A DNA stretch of 64,000 nt, from assembly GCA_963678675.1 (NCBI GenBank), contig OY783194.1, forward strand, positions 24,530,278-24,594,277, in the 5' to 3' direction. The notes below the pieces were generated by a model. It was given only the letters and a program-made list of their open reading frames with translations, made no database searches and was not told the origin of the DNA. The position numbers and the translations under genes were made by a program. Position 1 is the first letter of the stretch. Every line of letters begins with the position of its first letter. Positions 11,089 through 22,920 of this stretch are shown here, in pieces. This DNA comes from Xiphydria camelus (Eukaryota > Arthropoda > Insecta > Hymenoptera > Xiphydriidae).

Positions 11089-12635
11089 ACAAAACTGGCA
11101 GGAATGCCCATACCGTAGGGCTTTCTACTGATAAGGGGCCAAATTACGGCTCAATTGGTCCTGTAATTTATCTTCTGCTGGAGGGTTTCTTGTTAGGAAA
11201 AATTGATGTGTTAACCTGTGTTGTGTATAACCTGCCTCGTTCTCCTCAACACCGAGAGAACAAATTATTTGTAATTAATAAACGTATAGATACTTGAATA
11301 TGGCGAAATAAATATATTTACTGATTATTAAAATATTTACTTTACTCTATACAATTAGGTACCGGTAATAGTTAACGAATATTTATATTTAAAAAAAACA
11401 TTTGTTTCGCCAAATTCAAGAATACGTTTATTAATTATAAATAAAATGTTTTCTGTTTTTATGTGTACAGTTATGTTTTTTGTTATCTCTGCGAAATAAA
11501 TTGCCACTGCAGTTTTAATAAATTTTTATGGAGTATATATTCGATACGCGCTTTATTTATGAAAATTTAAACAATGTACTTTACAGCAATCAGGTAAATG
11601 GTTGAATCTGATTAGATTAGCAAAATAAAATGAAATAAAAATTCTACCGACAATTCTGATGTTTGAAAAAAAAATCTATGGGTTATTGCTAGAAATAAAT
11701 TATATTTTGAGACAGCGGCGAGATGAAAACACTTAATATAGTTCATTGAGAAATTTACTTAATTCGATCAATTAATGCCTTACTTTTTTCTATCTCTTTC
11801 TCTCTAATAACATCTAATGAAAAATACATTTCATGTAAATGCACACTGATTGTTTTAAATAAATGTCATGTTCAAAAAATCGAATTTACAAGTTGAATTT
11901 TATATATCTATTGTTACCCTTATTGATACTGTTTTTTAAGAGAAACGTTCATTCGAATTTAAAACAAATTTTGTTCAGTATATCTATGTTTAATTCAGCA
12001 CGCTTGTCCCGCTGATAATTACCACGAGCCAAAGCCAAAATAATAAACGACAGCCATTTATATTCAAGGAACAAGGTCGCACGAATACGTAACTCATCAT
12101 GCAGTTATCGAGCAAACCGTGGATCGTGCTCGTTTTAGCAACCTTTTAAAGGATAGATAAATAAGCAAGCGTCTCTGGTTTCACGCGGAGAGGCTCTCCT
12201 CTACTTCATTATTATCCAAAGCGAGCTCGACTGCCGTGACAGGCGTAATTAAGGAAAGAATGTAATGTCGAGTATTAACATTTGTAAATATACTTTTTCG
12301 ATCACTACTTCATAATTTCCAAGCTATCGACTTATATACTGACGAGAAAAGTTTGTGTTAAATTTAATATATTTTTAGTAAAAAATAAAGAAATGGTCAT
12401 ATTTTTAAATTCAATTTATAATCTATATACATATTTGATATCTCACGATAAAGAAAATAATGAGTTACAAGCGTGTTTTTCTTCACATTGTAACTGCATT
12501 TTTAAATATTGCTTAAAATAAAAATGAAAAAGCACGAGGTAAATAACTTCGTCCAAATTTTTCAAATCTGCGATAAAAAAAAATTAGCGAGAAAACCGAA
12601 TTCTCTCTGAAGTTCAACAAATATTTAATGCAAAT
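11089..12635. other. AT-rich stretch, no gene seen
   Basis: A long AT-rich stretch. The only ATG frame of note (11040-11297) starts inside the foldback and has no family. Nothing else was recognised. Confidence 0.45.
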
Positions 12636-12733
12636 TTCGCAAGGAAGTATACTAATTTTCATAATTGCATGTATTGGAAATAAAAGCTTTATATACTTAC
12701 AATTATATTAAAAATACAAATTTGTCTTACAGT
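12636..12733. repeat. Partial copy of the 30037-30473 foldback family
   Basis: The sequence GTATACTAATTTTCATAATT, then GCATGTATTGGA, then ACAAATTTGTCTTACAGT matches the right arm of 30037-30473. Only one arm is present. Confidence 0.6.
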
Positions 12734-13493
12734 TAAAATATATCACATTACTTATCTATATTTAATATAAACTTTTCTTACGGCACAGAAACAGCAACGT
12801 TTGCTCGAAAATATTTAAACTTTTCGTAAAATTGATCGTTAATGCGCGATGAAAAAAATGTTCAGCTATTCGTAGCTATTATATTTTGTTGTTACGAATC
12901 TCACTCCCGCTCGCTCGACTTCCTCGTAACGTCGGAGCATCGAGACCACTCTGCGCTACGAATACTTTAAATAGGTCAATTCATAATAGACGTAACGTGG
13001 CAGGGGAGGGGATGCAGATCTAGACGCGACGTGACGTACCATTGATATGCGCATTCGAGGGACAATTCTTTTCGCGCAATTTAAGGTGGTTCACCGCGGT
13101 CTGCCGGCAGGGGGAGGCGCGGGGCAATTTTATCGATCGCTCTCGCTCTTCCCACGCACAACCGCCCCCCGCACTTGCTGCGCCGCCGACTCCCGTGAAC
13201 CAGACACTCTTTCCGTTCGCATTTTTCGATTCGTCTTCGGTGCGAATCCAGTTTAAAGTCGAGCTGCATATGTTTACTCCAGATTTTCAAACGTACGGTT
13301 GGGAAAAATAATTCGGATTAAAGATTGTATGCGTAGTAAAGCATACGAGAAAAAAGAAACACAAAAGAGCACAATACGCGTTTCGTATTACCTCTAAGCG
13401 CGTGCTTTGGATTTATGTTCTATGTACATGACTAGATTCTTTTCTTTTTTCGAGGAAATTTAAAACCTGTTTTACTAATTCCACTGTGTCATA
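12734..13493. other. AT-rich then CpG-rich patch (12890-13310), no gene seen
   Basis: The 12890-13310 patch is CpG- and GC-richer. Overlapping open frames in three frames (13042-13311, 13047-13256, and 13081-13290 minus) are mutually exclusive and none resembles a known protein. Confidence 0.35.
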
Positions 13494-13601
13494 TAGGGTG
13501 AAACGGGGTGAGTTGGCGAATGAAGTTGGCCCCTCGTTTCTATGGAAAGTAATGGAAACAAGGGGCCAACTTCATTCGCAAACTCACCCCGTTTTACCCT
13601 A
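13494..13601 (-). repeat. Family A hairpin, complete (A1, GAGTT variant)
   Basis: A 108-bp palindrome with TA at both ends. The left inner arm GGTGAGTTGGCGAATG pairs with CATTCGCAAACTCACC, so the GAGTT variant is matched on both arms. The loop is TATGGAAAGTAATGG. One core mismatch is AACAAGGGGCC. Confidence 0.96.
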
Positions 13602-13639
13602 CAATGTTAAAAATGCTTAAGAATTTGCAATATGACTAC

Positions 13640-13990
13640 TGTATAAAAATGCGCGTTCAAATTTGCGGAACGAATTGGAAAATTCAAAAAACCAAATTGT
13701 CAATTTACAAGTTTTATTGTGATTCCAAAATGTTCACGAATTTGCCATAATATGACTACGAAACGAATTGTGAAATCCAAAAATAAAAAATTATCAATTT
13801 GTAACGTTTATTGCGATTTTACAATGATTGCTATTTGACGATACTACTGTATAAAAATGTGTAAAATTTATGGAACGAATTGTGTAATCCAACAAAAAAA
13901 CAAACTGGCAATTTAGAAGTTTTACTGTAATTTTACAATGTTTAATGTCATTTTTCTATACGTTGCATTTTCGGATTTGTCTTTTCAAAT
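13640..13990. repeat. Old degenerate repeat, family E
   Basis: The phrases CTACTGTATAAAAATG, AACGAATTG, TCAATTTACAAGTTTTATTG and ATTTTACAATG recur about every 100 bp (near 13690, 13790 and 13903). They match the 9500-10210 family. Boundaries are approximate. Confidence 0.55.
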
Positions 13991-14099
13991 CAACATTTTC
14001 TATGGCAGTATGTAACAATATCACCAGACATTTGTGTTAAAGAGAAAGCATCAAATGCATTTTTTGAATTTATACCTAACAGAAATTTCTGATGGTGTA

Positions 14100-14929
14100 G
14101 TCCAACTTAAAAATAGGGTAAAATGGAACGAAATGACCAGAGGTCACCTCGAGTAGGTACGTATCTAGTGTCTCCAAACCCCCCGCCCTGCCGACGAGTG
14201 CCCACCGTTTTAAATTGATAATCCGGAGAGATTTGCATTTCCGGTGTCGCGGGTGAGCGAGTGGAGTAGGTGAAACGCGTTTTGAAGCGAAGCTCGTCCG
14301 TCGAGAAAATCATTTGCATGGGAGATCTCCGAGTGGACCGTTGACTGGTGGCACAGTTCAAACATCGGATATCTCGTTATCCGCGTCGCCCAGCGAGTAT
14401 AACGGTGATCGAGTTTTTTTCGAACGTTTCGGACATTCAGAAATTGAATTCACGTCGATTCACGGCGAAATAGACTTCAGAACGAACGTCGCGCATATGA
14501 ACCCTTTGCGAAACCATCTCACGGCTTATTATATTTCTTCCTTTCCGCGTATGTAATACGTAATACATACATATATGCTTTGTAAACATGTACCGCAGCT
14601 CACATTATTCCCCTCTCTATTTACACAAGATATTGCATTAAAAGAAAAGAAAATGATAATATTGTTTCGTAATAAAATTCGTAATAAAACGTATTTAGGT
14701 TATAACGTCGAAAGCCAGGGCGAGAGGGCGACACTGTAGTAATACTGCAAATATTGTGCGATATTCGAAGAATACTAAACTCGTACTAATTCATCAAAAG
14801 TGTAATTTAACTTAATTTAATTTAATACCAACGTGTGCTAGATTTGATGATCGACCTTCTCTCGTACGATATAGCGCATTTATCATAAAATTTATTTACC
14901 CGCTTAATTCCCTTCCCTTATAATTTTTG
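14100..14929. other. CpG-richer block then AT-rich sequence, no gene seen
   Basis: The 14120-14500 part is GC-richer. Open frames on both strands overlap (14107-14361 minus, 14314-14556 plus) without a family match. TAGGGTAAAATGG at 14114-14126 recalls the outer end of an A1 hairpin, but no arm follows. Confidence 0.35.
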
Positions 14930-15037
14930 TAGGGTAAAACGGGGTAATTTGGTGAATGAAGTTGGCCCCTCGTTTCTATGGAAAGTAATGGAAACGAGGG
15001 GCCAACTTCATTCGACAAATCACCCCGTTTTACCCTA
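14930..15037 (-). repeat. Family A hairpin, complete (A1)
   Basis: A 108-bp palindrome with TA at both ends and almost perfect arms; differences are GGTAATTTGGTG on the left against CGACAAATCACC on the right. The loop is TATGGAAAGTAATGG. Confidence 0.97.
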
Positions 15038-15681
15038 CATTTTCTAAAGCGACTTTAATACTTCGCAAGTGAGTTCGGGAGTTTATCGTGCTTCGAATTG
15101 ACGCTTGACTCTGTGGACTCACGGACATTACGAGGGACTACCAAATATCGAAGAATTTAATAAAAACAGAGAAATAAGGCATTAACGATATTAGAGAAAG
15201 GAGGAGACCCTTTGTACCTATAATAACAAATTGGATACGTCGAGATATTGAAGAATCGTAGGAGGTTAATTATGGATCGAGGAATTTTAATCTCGTCGTT
15301 CATTCTCCTCTGTTCTTTCTAATAAATAAATTGCAGCAGCAAAAACCGCTTTCGTTAATTAGAGGGCTCACGCGTCCACGACTTGAAATTAATTAGCCCG
15401 ATTAAGATGGTGGGTAGGCCGTCGATGTTCCCCGAGTGTTTCTCGATGAATTCGGCTTCTCGAAAACGGGAGAAATTTCCAAAGATTAGTGATTTTAGCG
15501 ATCGTTGAAATCCTCATTAAATTAATTCATTATCGAAAGAACATTATTCGATTTTATTCCTTGCAACAGTCGCGTTTAGAGAGAGGCTCAGAAATATTTA
15601 TGGGATATAATTACCTCTTAAGAAGTATTTTCGAAGGATTATCTGCTTCTTTAATTAATATGACGGTCGAGGCACATTTCA
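15038..15681. other. No gene seen
   Basis: Mixed sequence with a short plus-strand open frame (15489-15710) that runs into the next hairpin core and therefore is not credible. Nothing else was recognised. Confidence 0.4.
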
Positions 15682-15740
15682 ATAGGAAGGTGGCCCCTCG
15701 TTCCCATTAATTTCCACGCAGATGAGGGCCCAACTTCCCA
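15682..15740 (+). repeat. Family A hairpin, core only
   Basis: AGGAAGGTGGCCCCTCGTTC, the loop CCATTAATTTCCA, then GATGAGGGCCCAACTTCC. The outer arms are not recognisable. An old or truncated copy. Confidence 0.75.
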
Positions 15741-16130
15741 CTATCCGAATATACATCGATCTTCTTTATGCACATGATATCCCATCGGTATTACTTTTAC
15801 CCAAATTTATCTCTTTTGTTACATGACGGGATAAAAAAGATGGATATAATACCAATTTCCCATGTCGATGTGTCTCGGTCTCCCTTAATTAAATAGAAGT
15901 ATAAAGCGTCTATCTGGGTAAAGAAACTTAATTCAAAAGAAATCGAAGACAAGTTATTTTTCTTATAGGATATTTCTCAATATTTTAATTGGGTGTGACA
16001 GTAGATAAAAAATTCATCATTTTAATATTATTGACAGTAGATAAAAAAATTCAACATTTTAATATTGAAATTTAAAACAAACTCAATAATGCTCGCCGAC
16101 GAAAAAGTCAAAATTTAGAACCTGTATTAT
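15741..16130. other. No gene seen
   Basis: AT-rich sequence. A local direct repeat GACAGTAGATAAAAAA(T)TCA(A/T)CATTTTAATATT occurs at about 16000-16025 and 16032-16062. No coding or RNA gene was recognised. Confidence 0.4.
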
Positions 16131-16568
16131 AAGTTAGCGCCAACTTTTTTGAAAATCAAAGTTTCCTTTTTTGTATTGGATTGTACCCAACCTGTACCAA
16201 AATACACCGTCAACAGCATCTGGATATCTCCAACTGCTTCCAAGATAATGAAAGAAACATTACGCACAGCCATGAGAAGGTGGCGCCGAGTCAAACAGCA
16301 TGAAAGAGTTTCTTCCATTAACTCTAAATACCTAGTTTAAGATATCATCGTTCTCTTTACGGTACAATTGGGTAAAAGTTGTATAAAATCCGGTACGAGA
16401 AAAAAAACTTCGATTTTTAAAAAATCACCGTGCACAATTTTTGTTTTTCTCATTATTTCGAAAACTATTTGAGCCATCATCGTTCCCTTTACGATATAAT
16501 TGGGTACAAGTTGGGAACAATCTGTTATAAGAATTAGTTTTGATTTTCAAAAAAATCAGTGCTAACTT
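16131..16568. mobile_element. MITE-like element, inverted ends plus internal direct repeat
   Basis: The left end AAGTTAGCGCCAACTTTTTT (then GAAAATCAAAG) is the inverse of the right end, which finishes CAGTGCTAACTT. Pairing extends about 70 bp to GGTACAATTGGGTA-like sequence. The right half holds two direct copies of about 95 bp (16343-16437 and 16476-16568), each starting ATCATCGTTC. About 438 bp, non-coding. Confidence 0.7.
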
Positions 16569-17039
16569 CTCAAAGATAAGGATTACATTATTATTTGATA
16601 GAAAATTAACAATTCATTTCTGAAAAGGTTTGTCATTAAGAAATTTTAAAAAAAAATTGTCAAGAAATAAGAAAATAGATAAATGAGAAAAATTGAAGAA
16701 GGAAAATAATTTTAAGAATTTCAATTGATTTCGGCGTTATATTTTTCGAAACACGGTACCACGCTGATTGTGAGTGGCCCTGCTAATTGCCGACGCAATT
16801 TCTCCGCAGATCAACGCTCGCCCGTCAAAGTTGCGGCTTACGTGTGTAATTCGTTTCGGGCCGCGACCTTCCCCCCCCCCCCCCCCCCATATAAAATACC
16901 AAGCAGTTGTATTGGTGATATAAAAGCAATCCTACCACAAAATAATATTCTCATTAAATTTTATTGAAATTTCGAGTTTTTACGGTCAATGGTAATTTAG
17001 TATCCAACACGAAAACGCACATAACCGGTTAAAATTATA
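16569..17039. other. AT-rich sequence with poly-C tract, no gene seen
   Basis: AT-rich sequence, with eighteen consecutive C at 16871-16888. No coding region was recognised. Confidence 0.45.
16871..16888. repeat. Poly-C run (18 C)
   Basis: An uninterrupted C homopolymer, long enough that its length in the assembly may be unreliable. Confidence 0.9.
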
Positions 17040-18300
17040 TCACCCATGCGATTTACCATCCCACGACTGCGACTCTTTCCCCTCGCACGTATCCATACCA
17101 CGACGCACACAATTTGTCGTTTCATCCACCATTGTCGCGCGGGATAGTGAGAATCCGTCGACTGGCCGATGCCATTATTCATCGCGAAGAACGGCTCTCG
17201 CGAAATCCCATTTACAAAGTCGAACGAGAGCGCGCGTAACTGTGTCGTCGCCCCGCTAATTCGGCTCCCCGTGACAGTTTTTATCTCCCGTCCACTTCCT
17301 CGTGTCGCGCGCATACGTGTACCAACTAACGCGCGACTGCAGACGAGAGAAAGAAGAAGAAAAAAAGCAGTATCGCGGCACGACGAAAACAATGCTCGAA
17401 CGAAACCGACGCGGAAAAACGGAGTCGTCCTTTCGTCTCTCTTCCATAATATAACCTGCCTCGCCGCTTGCGCACGCATTCGCTCTCTCGGCGCGGCGGA
17501 AAGCGATGCGAAAGGCTAGGCGAGAAGCGATATTATTTATCACATTTTTACGGCTTTGGGCCGCTCTCTTTCTTTCTCTCTCACACTTTTCTCTTTTTCT
17601 CTCCCCTCTCTCTCTCCCATCCATTTCGAGCGCGTCGAAAGCGATTACGCGCGGCCTTTGAGTCCGCGCGGGCATAAAAGAGAAGCGGTGGACGGATAAT
17701 CGCGCATCCACTCCGCCGTCGTGTCCCGGCGAACGCGTGCACGCGATTCGATCGGTCGGCGGGTCGGAATGAGGTGCGAAGAAAACAAATTCGCCCATTT
17801 GTTTTCATTTCTTGCGTACCTATTCGCGCAAACATCATCCGCCGCCGTCGATAAATCGAAAAAAAAAGCCTTACCTCTCAGTGCGAACGTCGTGCGTGTC
17901 CGCGACCCGAGCGGGGATGCGGTAATCCAATATGGCAGCTCACACACATGTCAAAACAAATCACCGAAGAAAGAACCGCGCGACCGGTCGAATCCGCGCG
18001 GAAGAGTGTCGCCGGTTCTTTTCCCCGTCACACGCTGTACCGCTCGAAGGAAAACCGCGACGAACTTTCGCGGCACTGCTGCGCGAAGCTGAAACCCCGA
18101 AGGATCAAACCTGCGCGTGAAACAAGTGCGACGGAGAGCGAAAAAGTATCACCACGAAGCACAATGCGAACACTCCGAGCGTCCGTGCCTCACTGGCCGC
18201 GAGCGACGCGCGAAGCGTGGTGCTGCGCGAGGAGTGGGGGAGCGGGGGGTTGAGAGAAGGAGCGGCAGTGGCTCTCAACCCGGTCGCCGCGGGTAAATAA
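17040..18300. other. CpG-rich island-like block
   Basis: One of the longest CpG-rich segments in the window, with many CGCG, GCGCG and TCGCG words and a pyrimidine-rich tract near 17560-17620. It is open in several frames on both strands at once (for example 17256-17798 minus, 17721-18092 plus). That is expected when stop codons are scarce and is not evidence for a gene. It contains CAATATGGCAGC at 17928-17939. It could be a promoter or 5' exon of an unseen gene. Confidence 0.4.
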
Positions 18301-18945
18301 AGGAACTCGGTTTCCTCACTAACTTTTTTTCATTGGACGGGAAATTTGAGGAAGATTATTTGCCGCGTATTTTTTCATTTCTCATTTTCGGCCTTGCTTA
18401 AGCTGAAAAGTGATATTTAAAAGTGCAGCCACGTCGTCATTTTGCACTGAGAAAAATAATTGCTAGAATTTACAAATATGACAATTTTAATGCAAATACC
18501 GAGAATTGCGAGCGCCTTTTTACGCGCGAAGATTAGCGCGTGGCACGAGGCACAAAGGAAATAGGCAGGATCGTTATCTGTAAAATGGATTTGTAAATAT
18601 GTGCGACTGTTTACGAATGGTTCGGAGGTTATCGCGTGTTCCGATGACCGTGGTGCCGAGGCTAGGCTGAAAACTATTCACGCGAAGTACGTTTTTTTTG
18701 TAGTGTATCGCGAGTTTGAAAGTTATGCGGAGCAGCATATCTGTACACATATACGGCTAAGCTTTAGAAGCTGCGAAACGGCGCACCACCGCGACGCCGG
18801 AAAATATCGAGCGGTACAGTTCGACTCCGAAAACTATGAGGAGAGTAATGTCATAGACAAATAGATATCTCAGTTGCAACATTGAGAAAGTTGTAAGCCA
18901 TCGCGATGACAATAAACATTATCGGGAGAATGTGTCATCGCACAT
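18301..18945. other. No gene seen
   Basis: AT-rich sequence followed by a moderately GC-richer patch with a plus-strand frame at 18601-18864 whose first codon is GTG, not ATG. No family was recognised. Confidence 0.35.
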
Positions 18946-19053
18946 TAGGGTGATGCGGGGTGAGTTGGCAAAGGAAGTTGGCCCCTCGTTTCCATTGCTT
19001 TCCGTATAAACGAGGGGCCAACTTCCTTCGCCAACTCACCCCGTTTTACCCTA
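18946..19053 (+). repeat. Family A hairpin, complete (A1, GAGTT variant)
   Basis: A 108-bp palindrome with TA at both ends. The left arm GGTGAGTTGGCAAAGGAAG pairs with CTTCCTTCGCCAACTCACC; the AAGGAAG variant is matched by CTTCCTT. The loop is CATTGCTTTCCGTAT. Confidence 0.96.
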
Positions 19054-19276
19054 ATATATTACTTTGAATTTTATATTATTTACTTATATCACTTACTGCA
19101 ATAAGAGAAACACAACTCCAAATTTACGATCGTTCCAGGTGTGAGTTAAAAAATCTTCGACTATTATAATTTTGCAAGAATTTGGTGTCAAGAAATTAAT
19201 GGCAGTTTTTGAGTCATGTCAATGTTGCGGCAAGTGATCGACGTTTATATTCTTAAAAAATCACAGATAATAATAT

Positions 19277-19534
19277 GAAGGGCTTATTGGAAAAACGTGA
19301 CAAGCCACACTATGTTCAAAAATAAACAGTTTACTTTGTAGTAGTTCCCTGCATTTTTTTTTCATACTTCAAGATTGTAGACGTTAATATATAATGAGCT
19401 AGAGTACATCTGTTAAAAACACTGAAGACTTATATTAATCAAATATGCATTTTACAGATTTTTTGGAAACTTCAAAGCTCGTCTTCTCAATAAAATGATT
19501 TGGTGGCTTGTCACTTTTTTCCAATAAGCCCTTC
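19277..19534. mobile_element. MITE-like foldback with about 32-bp terminal inverted repeats
   Basis: The left end GAAGGGCTTATTGGAAAAAC (then GTGACAAGCCAC) is the reverse complement of the right end GTGGCTTGTCAC through CCAATAAGCCCTTC. It is 258 bp, AT-rich inside and non-coding. The target-site duplication is unclear. Confidence 0.8.
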
Positions 19535-19949
19535 AATTCAACTTTTTAAGTCGTCTCCTGAGAAAATTCCAATATTGAATTATGTCATTATTTCAGCAAA
19601 TCATCAATACCTACAAGGTTTGAATCGATTCTTTGGTGTTTCCATCTTTGATGTGTATATAATAAACATGATTTTATGATAAAACTATCACCTTTAACAA
19701 TCACCCCGATAATCAGATAACCTCGTTATACCGTTATCTATTAAATGAATAAAATCAAAATGATCGGCTTACTATATAAAGGCAAGAGAAAAACGCTTTA
19801 AATATTTCGTTTTTTTATATGTGCGTTTTTTCCCCGTTAGAATTCTATAATAGGTACCTGTAAAGTAATCAAATTTTTCAAACACTTTACCTAACGCGAT
19901 AACGAACCTTCAAAAGTCCATTTCTCGAAAACTCCTAAAGAATGTTATC

Positions 19950-20149
19950 NNNNNNNNNNNNNNNNNNNNNNNNNNNNNNNNNNNNNNNNNNNNNNNNNNN
20001 NNNNNNNNNNNNNNNNNNNNNNNNNNNNNNNNNNNNNNNNNNNNNNNNNNNNNNNNNNNNNNNNNNNNNNNNNNNNNNNNNNNNNNNNNNNNNNNNNNNN
20101 NNNNNNNNNNNNNNNNNNNNNNNNNNNNNNNNNNNNNNNNNNNNNNNNN
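19950..20149. other. Assembly gap (200 N)
   Basis: Exactly 200 undetermined bases. A round number suggests a scaffold gap of arbitrary size. Frames drawn through it are meaningless. Confidence 0.99.
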
Positions 20150-21723
20150 TCTCTCCTGTGATTCGAATAACGACGCAGAAAGTGGCACGCGATACGACGG
20201 ATGAATCAAACGATTATACGTGATACGAGTACGTGCACTCTTAAAAATAAGTCTGAACTCAGCAGCCGGTCGATAGAACGGTATACGTGCTCAGATGAAT
20301 GCGAAAGCGACTCGAAAAAAAAATTAGCATCCCGCGATCGACAATAGCCTGTTAATTGGTAGAAAAAACAGAGCGATACACGTCGTATCGACCAAATGCT
20401 ATATTTTTCCCACCTCGAGTGGTTTGTTTTTACATTTCTCTACTGGCTTTTGCGATTTCGACCGAAATGATTCTTCCCGATAAAAACCGGAGATTCCAGA
20501 GTGTGTCGACTGTAAATCACGCCGTGAAAATATTATCCCTGCGGATGTGCGCCGCCTAATGTATTGCGGCGATATACAGAGCGTTTCGGTATCAACGGCA
20601 AGATAGTGGGCGTGTCGTGCGAGCGATTTTGATCAATAATGGGCCATTAGAGCAATTGTGTATAAGATGAACTAAATATGATTAAACTATATGTAACTAA
20701 ATATGATTAAGTTTGAAATGAAATTTAAACAAAAATTTCCAAATTTTTCCAATTGATCTAACAGAAAAAAATCATGATCAAAAACAATTTATGAGAAATA
20801 AAATAATTACCGTGTATATAATATAATACAAAATAATTAACGGTACATATACGCATAATCCATTTGTAAAAAGAACATGTCACGTAAAACCCTTTCCGAT
20901 ATTCTCATTAGTTGATATTCTCGAAAAATGAAGTCACTTTTCCATGAATTTTATTGGCTGACTTCATATCAACAATCGCTATCTCGAATTACGAAAGCGT
21001 GAAAAGTCATCTCGTCACATAAGTGACACTTGCTAATTATCAAATGAAATTTCATAACGAATCTAACTTTTCCGTGAATGTTATCAGTCGAATTCGCCAT
21101 CTCGAAAGCAAGAGTGAGTAGCTTTTGCCAATCGTCAAAGCATACAAATCTATGTGATTAAGTATTGACGAGTAAACGAAAAGTGCGCGCGAAGCGCACT
21201 ATATATAATACACATGATCATATCGTACAGTCGAATCATACAAACGTTATGAATGGCCGCTCACGTCACGGCATTGACGTCATACGCCTGCACCTAAATA
21301 AAGGAAATGTTTTTGCGTATTTCGCTGCGTGCGTAGATGCGCCATACAGAAGTCGTCTCGTTATACAGTACGAACTATGTACGTGGGTGGGAATCTACGG
21401 CGATGGGAGAACCGTCTCAAATGACTTTCGACCGTGTTCGTCTGCCTATATTGATCCCCCCTTTCCCGTACTCTTCGCAGTTCGCCTATACGTACATCCG
21501 TCAGTCCGCCACTTTATCAATGTCGATATTCACGATTTCACGTTCTATTTTTAGTTTTTAATGCGCAAAAGGTCTTGAATTAAAATTACTTTTCGCACTT
21601 ATTATTAAAATTAGCAACACAAAAATAATTTCTACACCGAGAAAACAGTAGTGTAGAATTTGTAGTTAATAAATGTTTGTTTGAATATCATAAAATAAAC
21701 ATTTGTTGGGTCAAGTACATATG
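20150..21723. other. No gene seen; diverged local duplication near 20936-21140
   Basis: AT-rich sequence with a CpG-richer patch at 21165-21520. Two short direct repeats AACTAAATATGATTAA lie near 20669 and 20696. A stretch starting ACTTTTCCATGAATTTTATT is followed by a diverged second copy starting ACTTTTCCGTGAATGTTATC. The ATG-less frames near 21165-21561 have no family match. Confidence 0.4.
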
Positions 21724-21831
21724 TAGGGTAAAACGGGGTGAGATGGCGAGTGAAGTTGGCCCCTCGTTTCCATTACTTTCCATAGAAACGAGGGGCCAAC
21801 TTCACTCACCATCTCACCGTGTTTTAATCTA
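21724..21831 (+). repeat. Family A hairpin, complete (A1, GAGATGG variant)
   Basis: A 108-bp palindrome with TA at both ends. The left arm GTGAGATGGCGAGTGAAG pairs with CTTCACTCACCATCTCAC; two subfamily changes (GATGG, AGTG) are matched on the right arm. The outer right end has decayed to GTTTTAATCTA. Confidence 0.95.
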
Positions 21832-22813
21832 CTCGTTAACTATTATATTACAATGTTGTTTTGGTACAATGAAATCCTTCGAAAAAACCATTTGAATGAA
21901 ATAAACACTTTAATAATTAACATATATTTTCCTATTCTAACGAAATATTCATTTCGCTTAATTGAAATTACATTTATTAACTACCAGTAGACTGTTTCCT
22001 CGGTGTGATGAAAACAATTTTGATCGATGAAAGGATTAACATTAATTTACACAAAAAGAGGCTCAAATAAACCTTTCAATCCGTACACACATCATCTAAA
22101 GTGTTACGTTCAATAAAGCGCGCTTGTAGATATTATTTGGAGATAAAACAGCTTGTAGCGACGTTACAACACCCACCCCAAGTATAGCGATTAAGAGTTT
22201 TACGCGCAGTATAAAGCGCGTTTATAAATTACAATCACGCACTTTTTGCATTATGGCGCCATTTCGCGTTTCGCCGGTTTTCGTATAGTTTACGCAGCTC
22301 GATAAATAGAGAGCTATCAGCCGAGCGACTCGGGCGTATGTAATCTGATTTGAAAAATACCTTCGCGACGTGCGAGATACTCGTGCTTAATGAAATAAGT
22401 GCTCGATCCCATTACGCTCCATTTGCCTCAGATATACGCGTTACGTTCGAGCACAAAAGGCCTCGCGCGTGGAGAGGCGGAACGGGCGAGGACGTGCGCG
22501 GCAATGAACGCGTTGTCGACTGGAAAGATTTTCGAGTTATCGCGCTCACATATTCTCGGGACTTTTGACAAAGTGCAGTTTAACGAATGTCGCCTCTCTG
22601 GCAGTCATGGGACTTTTCCCTCCGATGGAACAACTAGTTGGCTATACGTAACCGTCGCGCTCCATTTGTTTCGAATACGCGCGTCGTTTCGTCGCGATGC
22701 GCGCCCTCTCCGGGCGAAAGAGTGAAACGGACGGTGTTACCAATCAGGGAGATTGTGAAATATCTCCCAAAAAAAAAGTTCGTATTTATTACTTATGGAA
22801 GCTTATTATTACT
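21832..22813. other. AT-rich then CpG-rich block (22300-22740), no gene seen
   Basis: The CpG-rich part is open in overlapping plus frames (22350-22568, 22399-22725, 22638-22871). The last runs into a hairpin. None resembles a known protein. Confidence 0.35.
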
Positions 22814-22920
22814 TAGGGAAAACGGGGTGAGTTGGCGAATGAAGATGGCCCCTCGTTTCTATGGAAAGTAATGGAAACGAGGGGCCAACTTCATTCGCTA
22901 GCTCACCCCGTTTTACGCTA
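22814..22920 (-). repeat. Family A hairpin, complete (A1, GAGTT variant)
   Basis: A 107-bp palindrome flanked by TA. The left end is TAGGGAAAACGGGGTGAGTT and the right GCTCACCCCGTTTTACGCTA. One core mismatch is GAAGATGGCCCC. The loop is TATGGAAAGTAATGG. Confidence 0.95.

Noticed and set aside
14114..14160. TAGGGTAAAATGG as an A1 hairpin end
   Set aside because: No core arm, loop or right end follows.
17256..18253. Several overlapping 100-180-codon frames on both strands
   Set aside because: Low stop frequency in CpG-rich DNA explains them; frames are mutually exclusive and no family is recognised.
19910..20223. Open frames on both strands across 19910-20223
   Set aside because: They cross the 200-N gap and have no sequence content.
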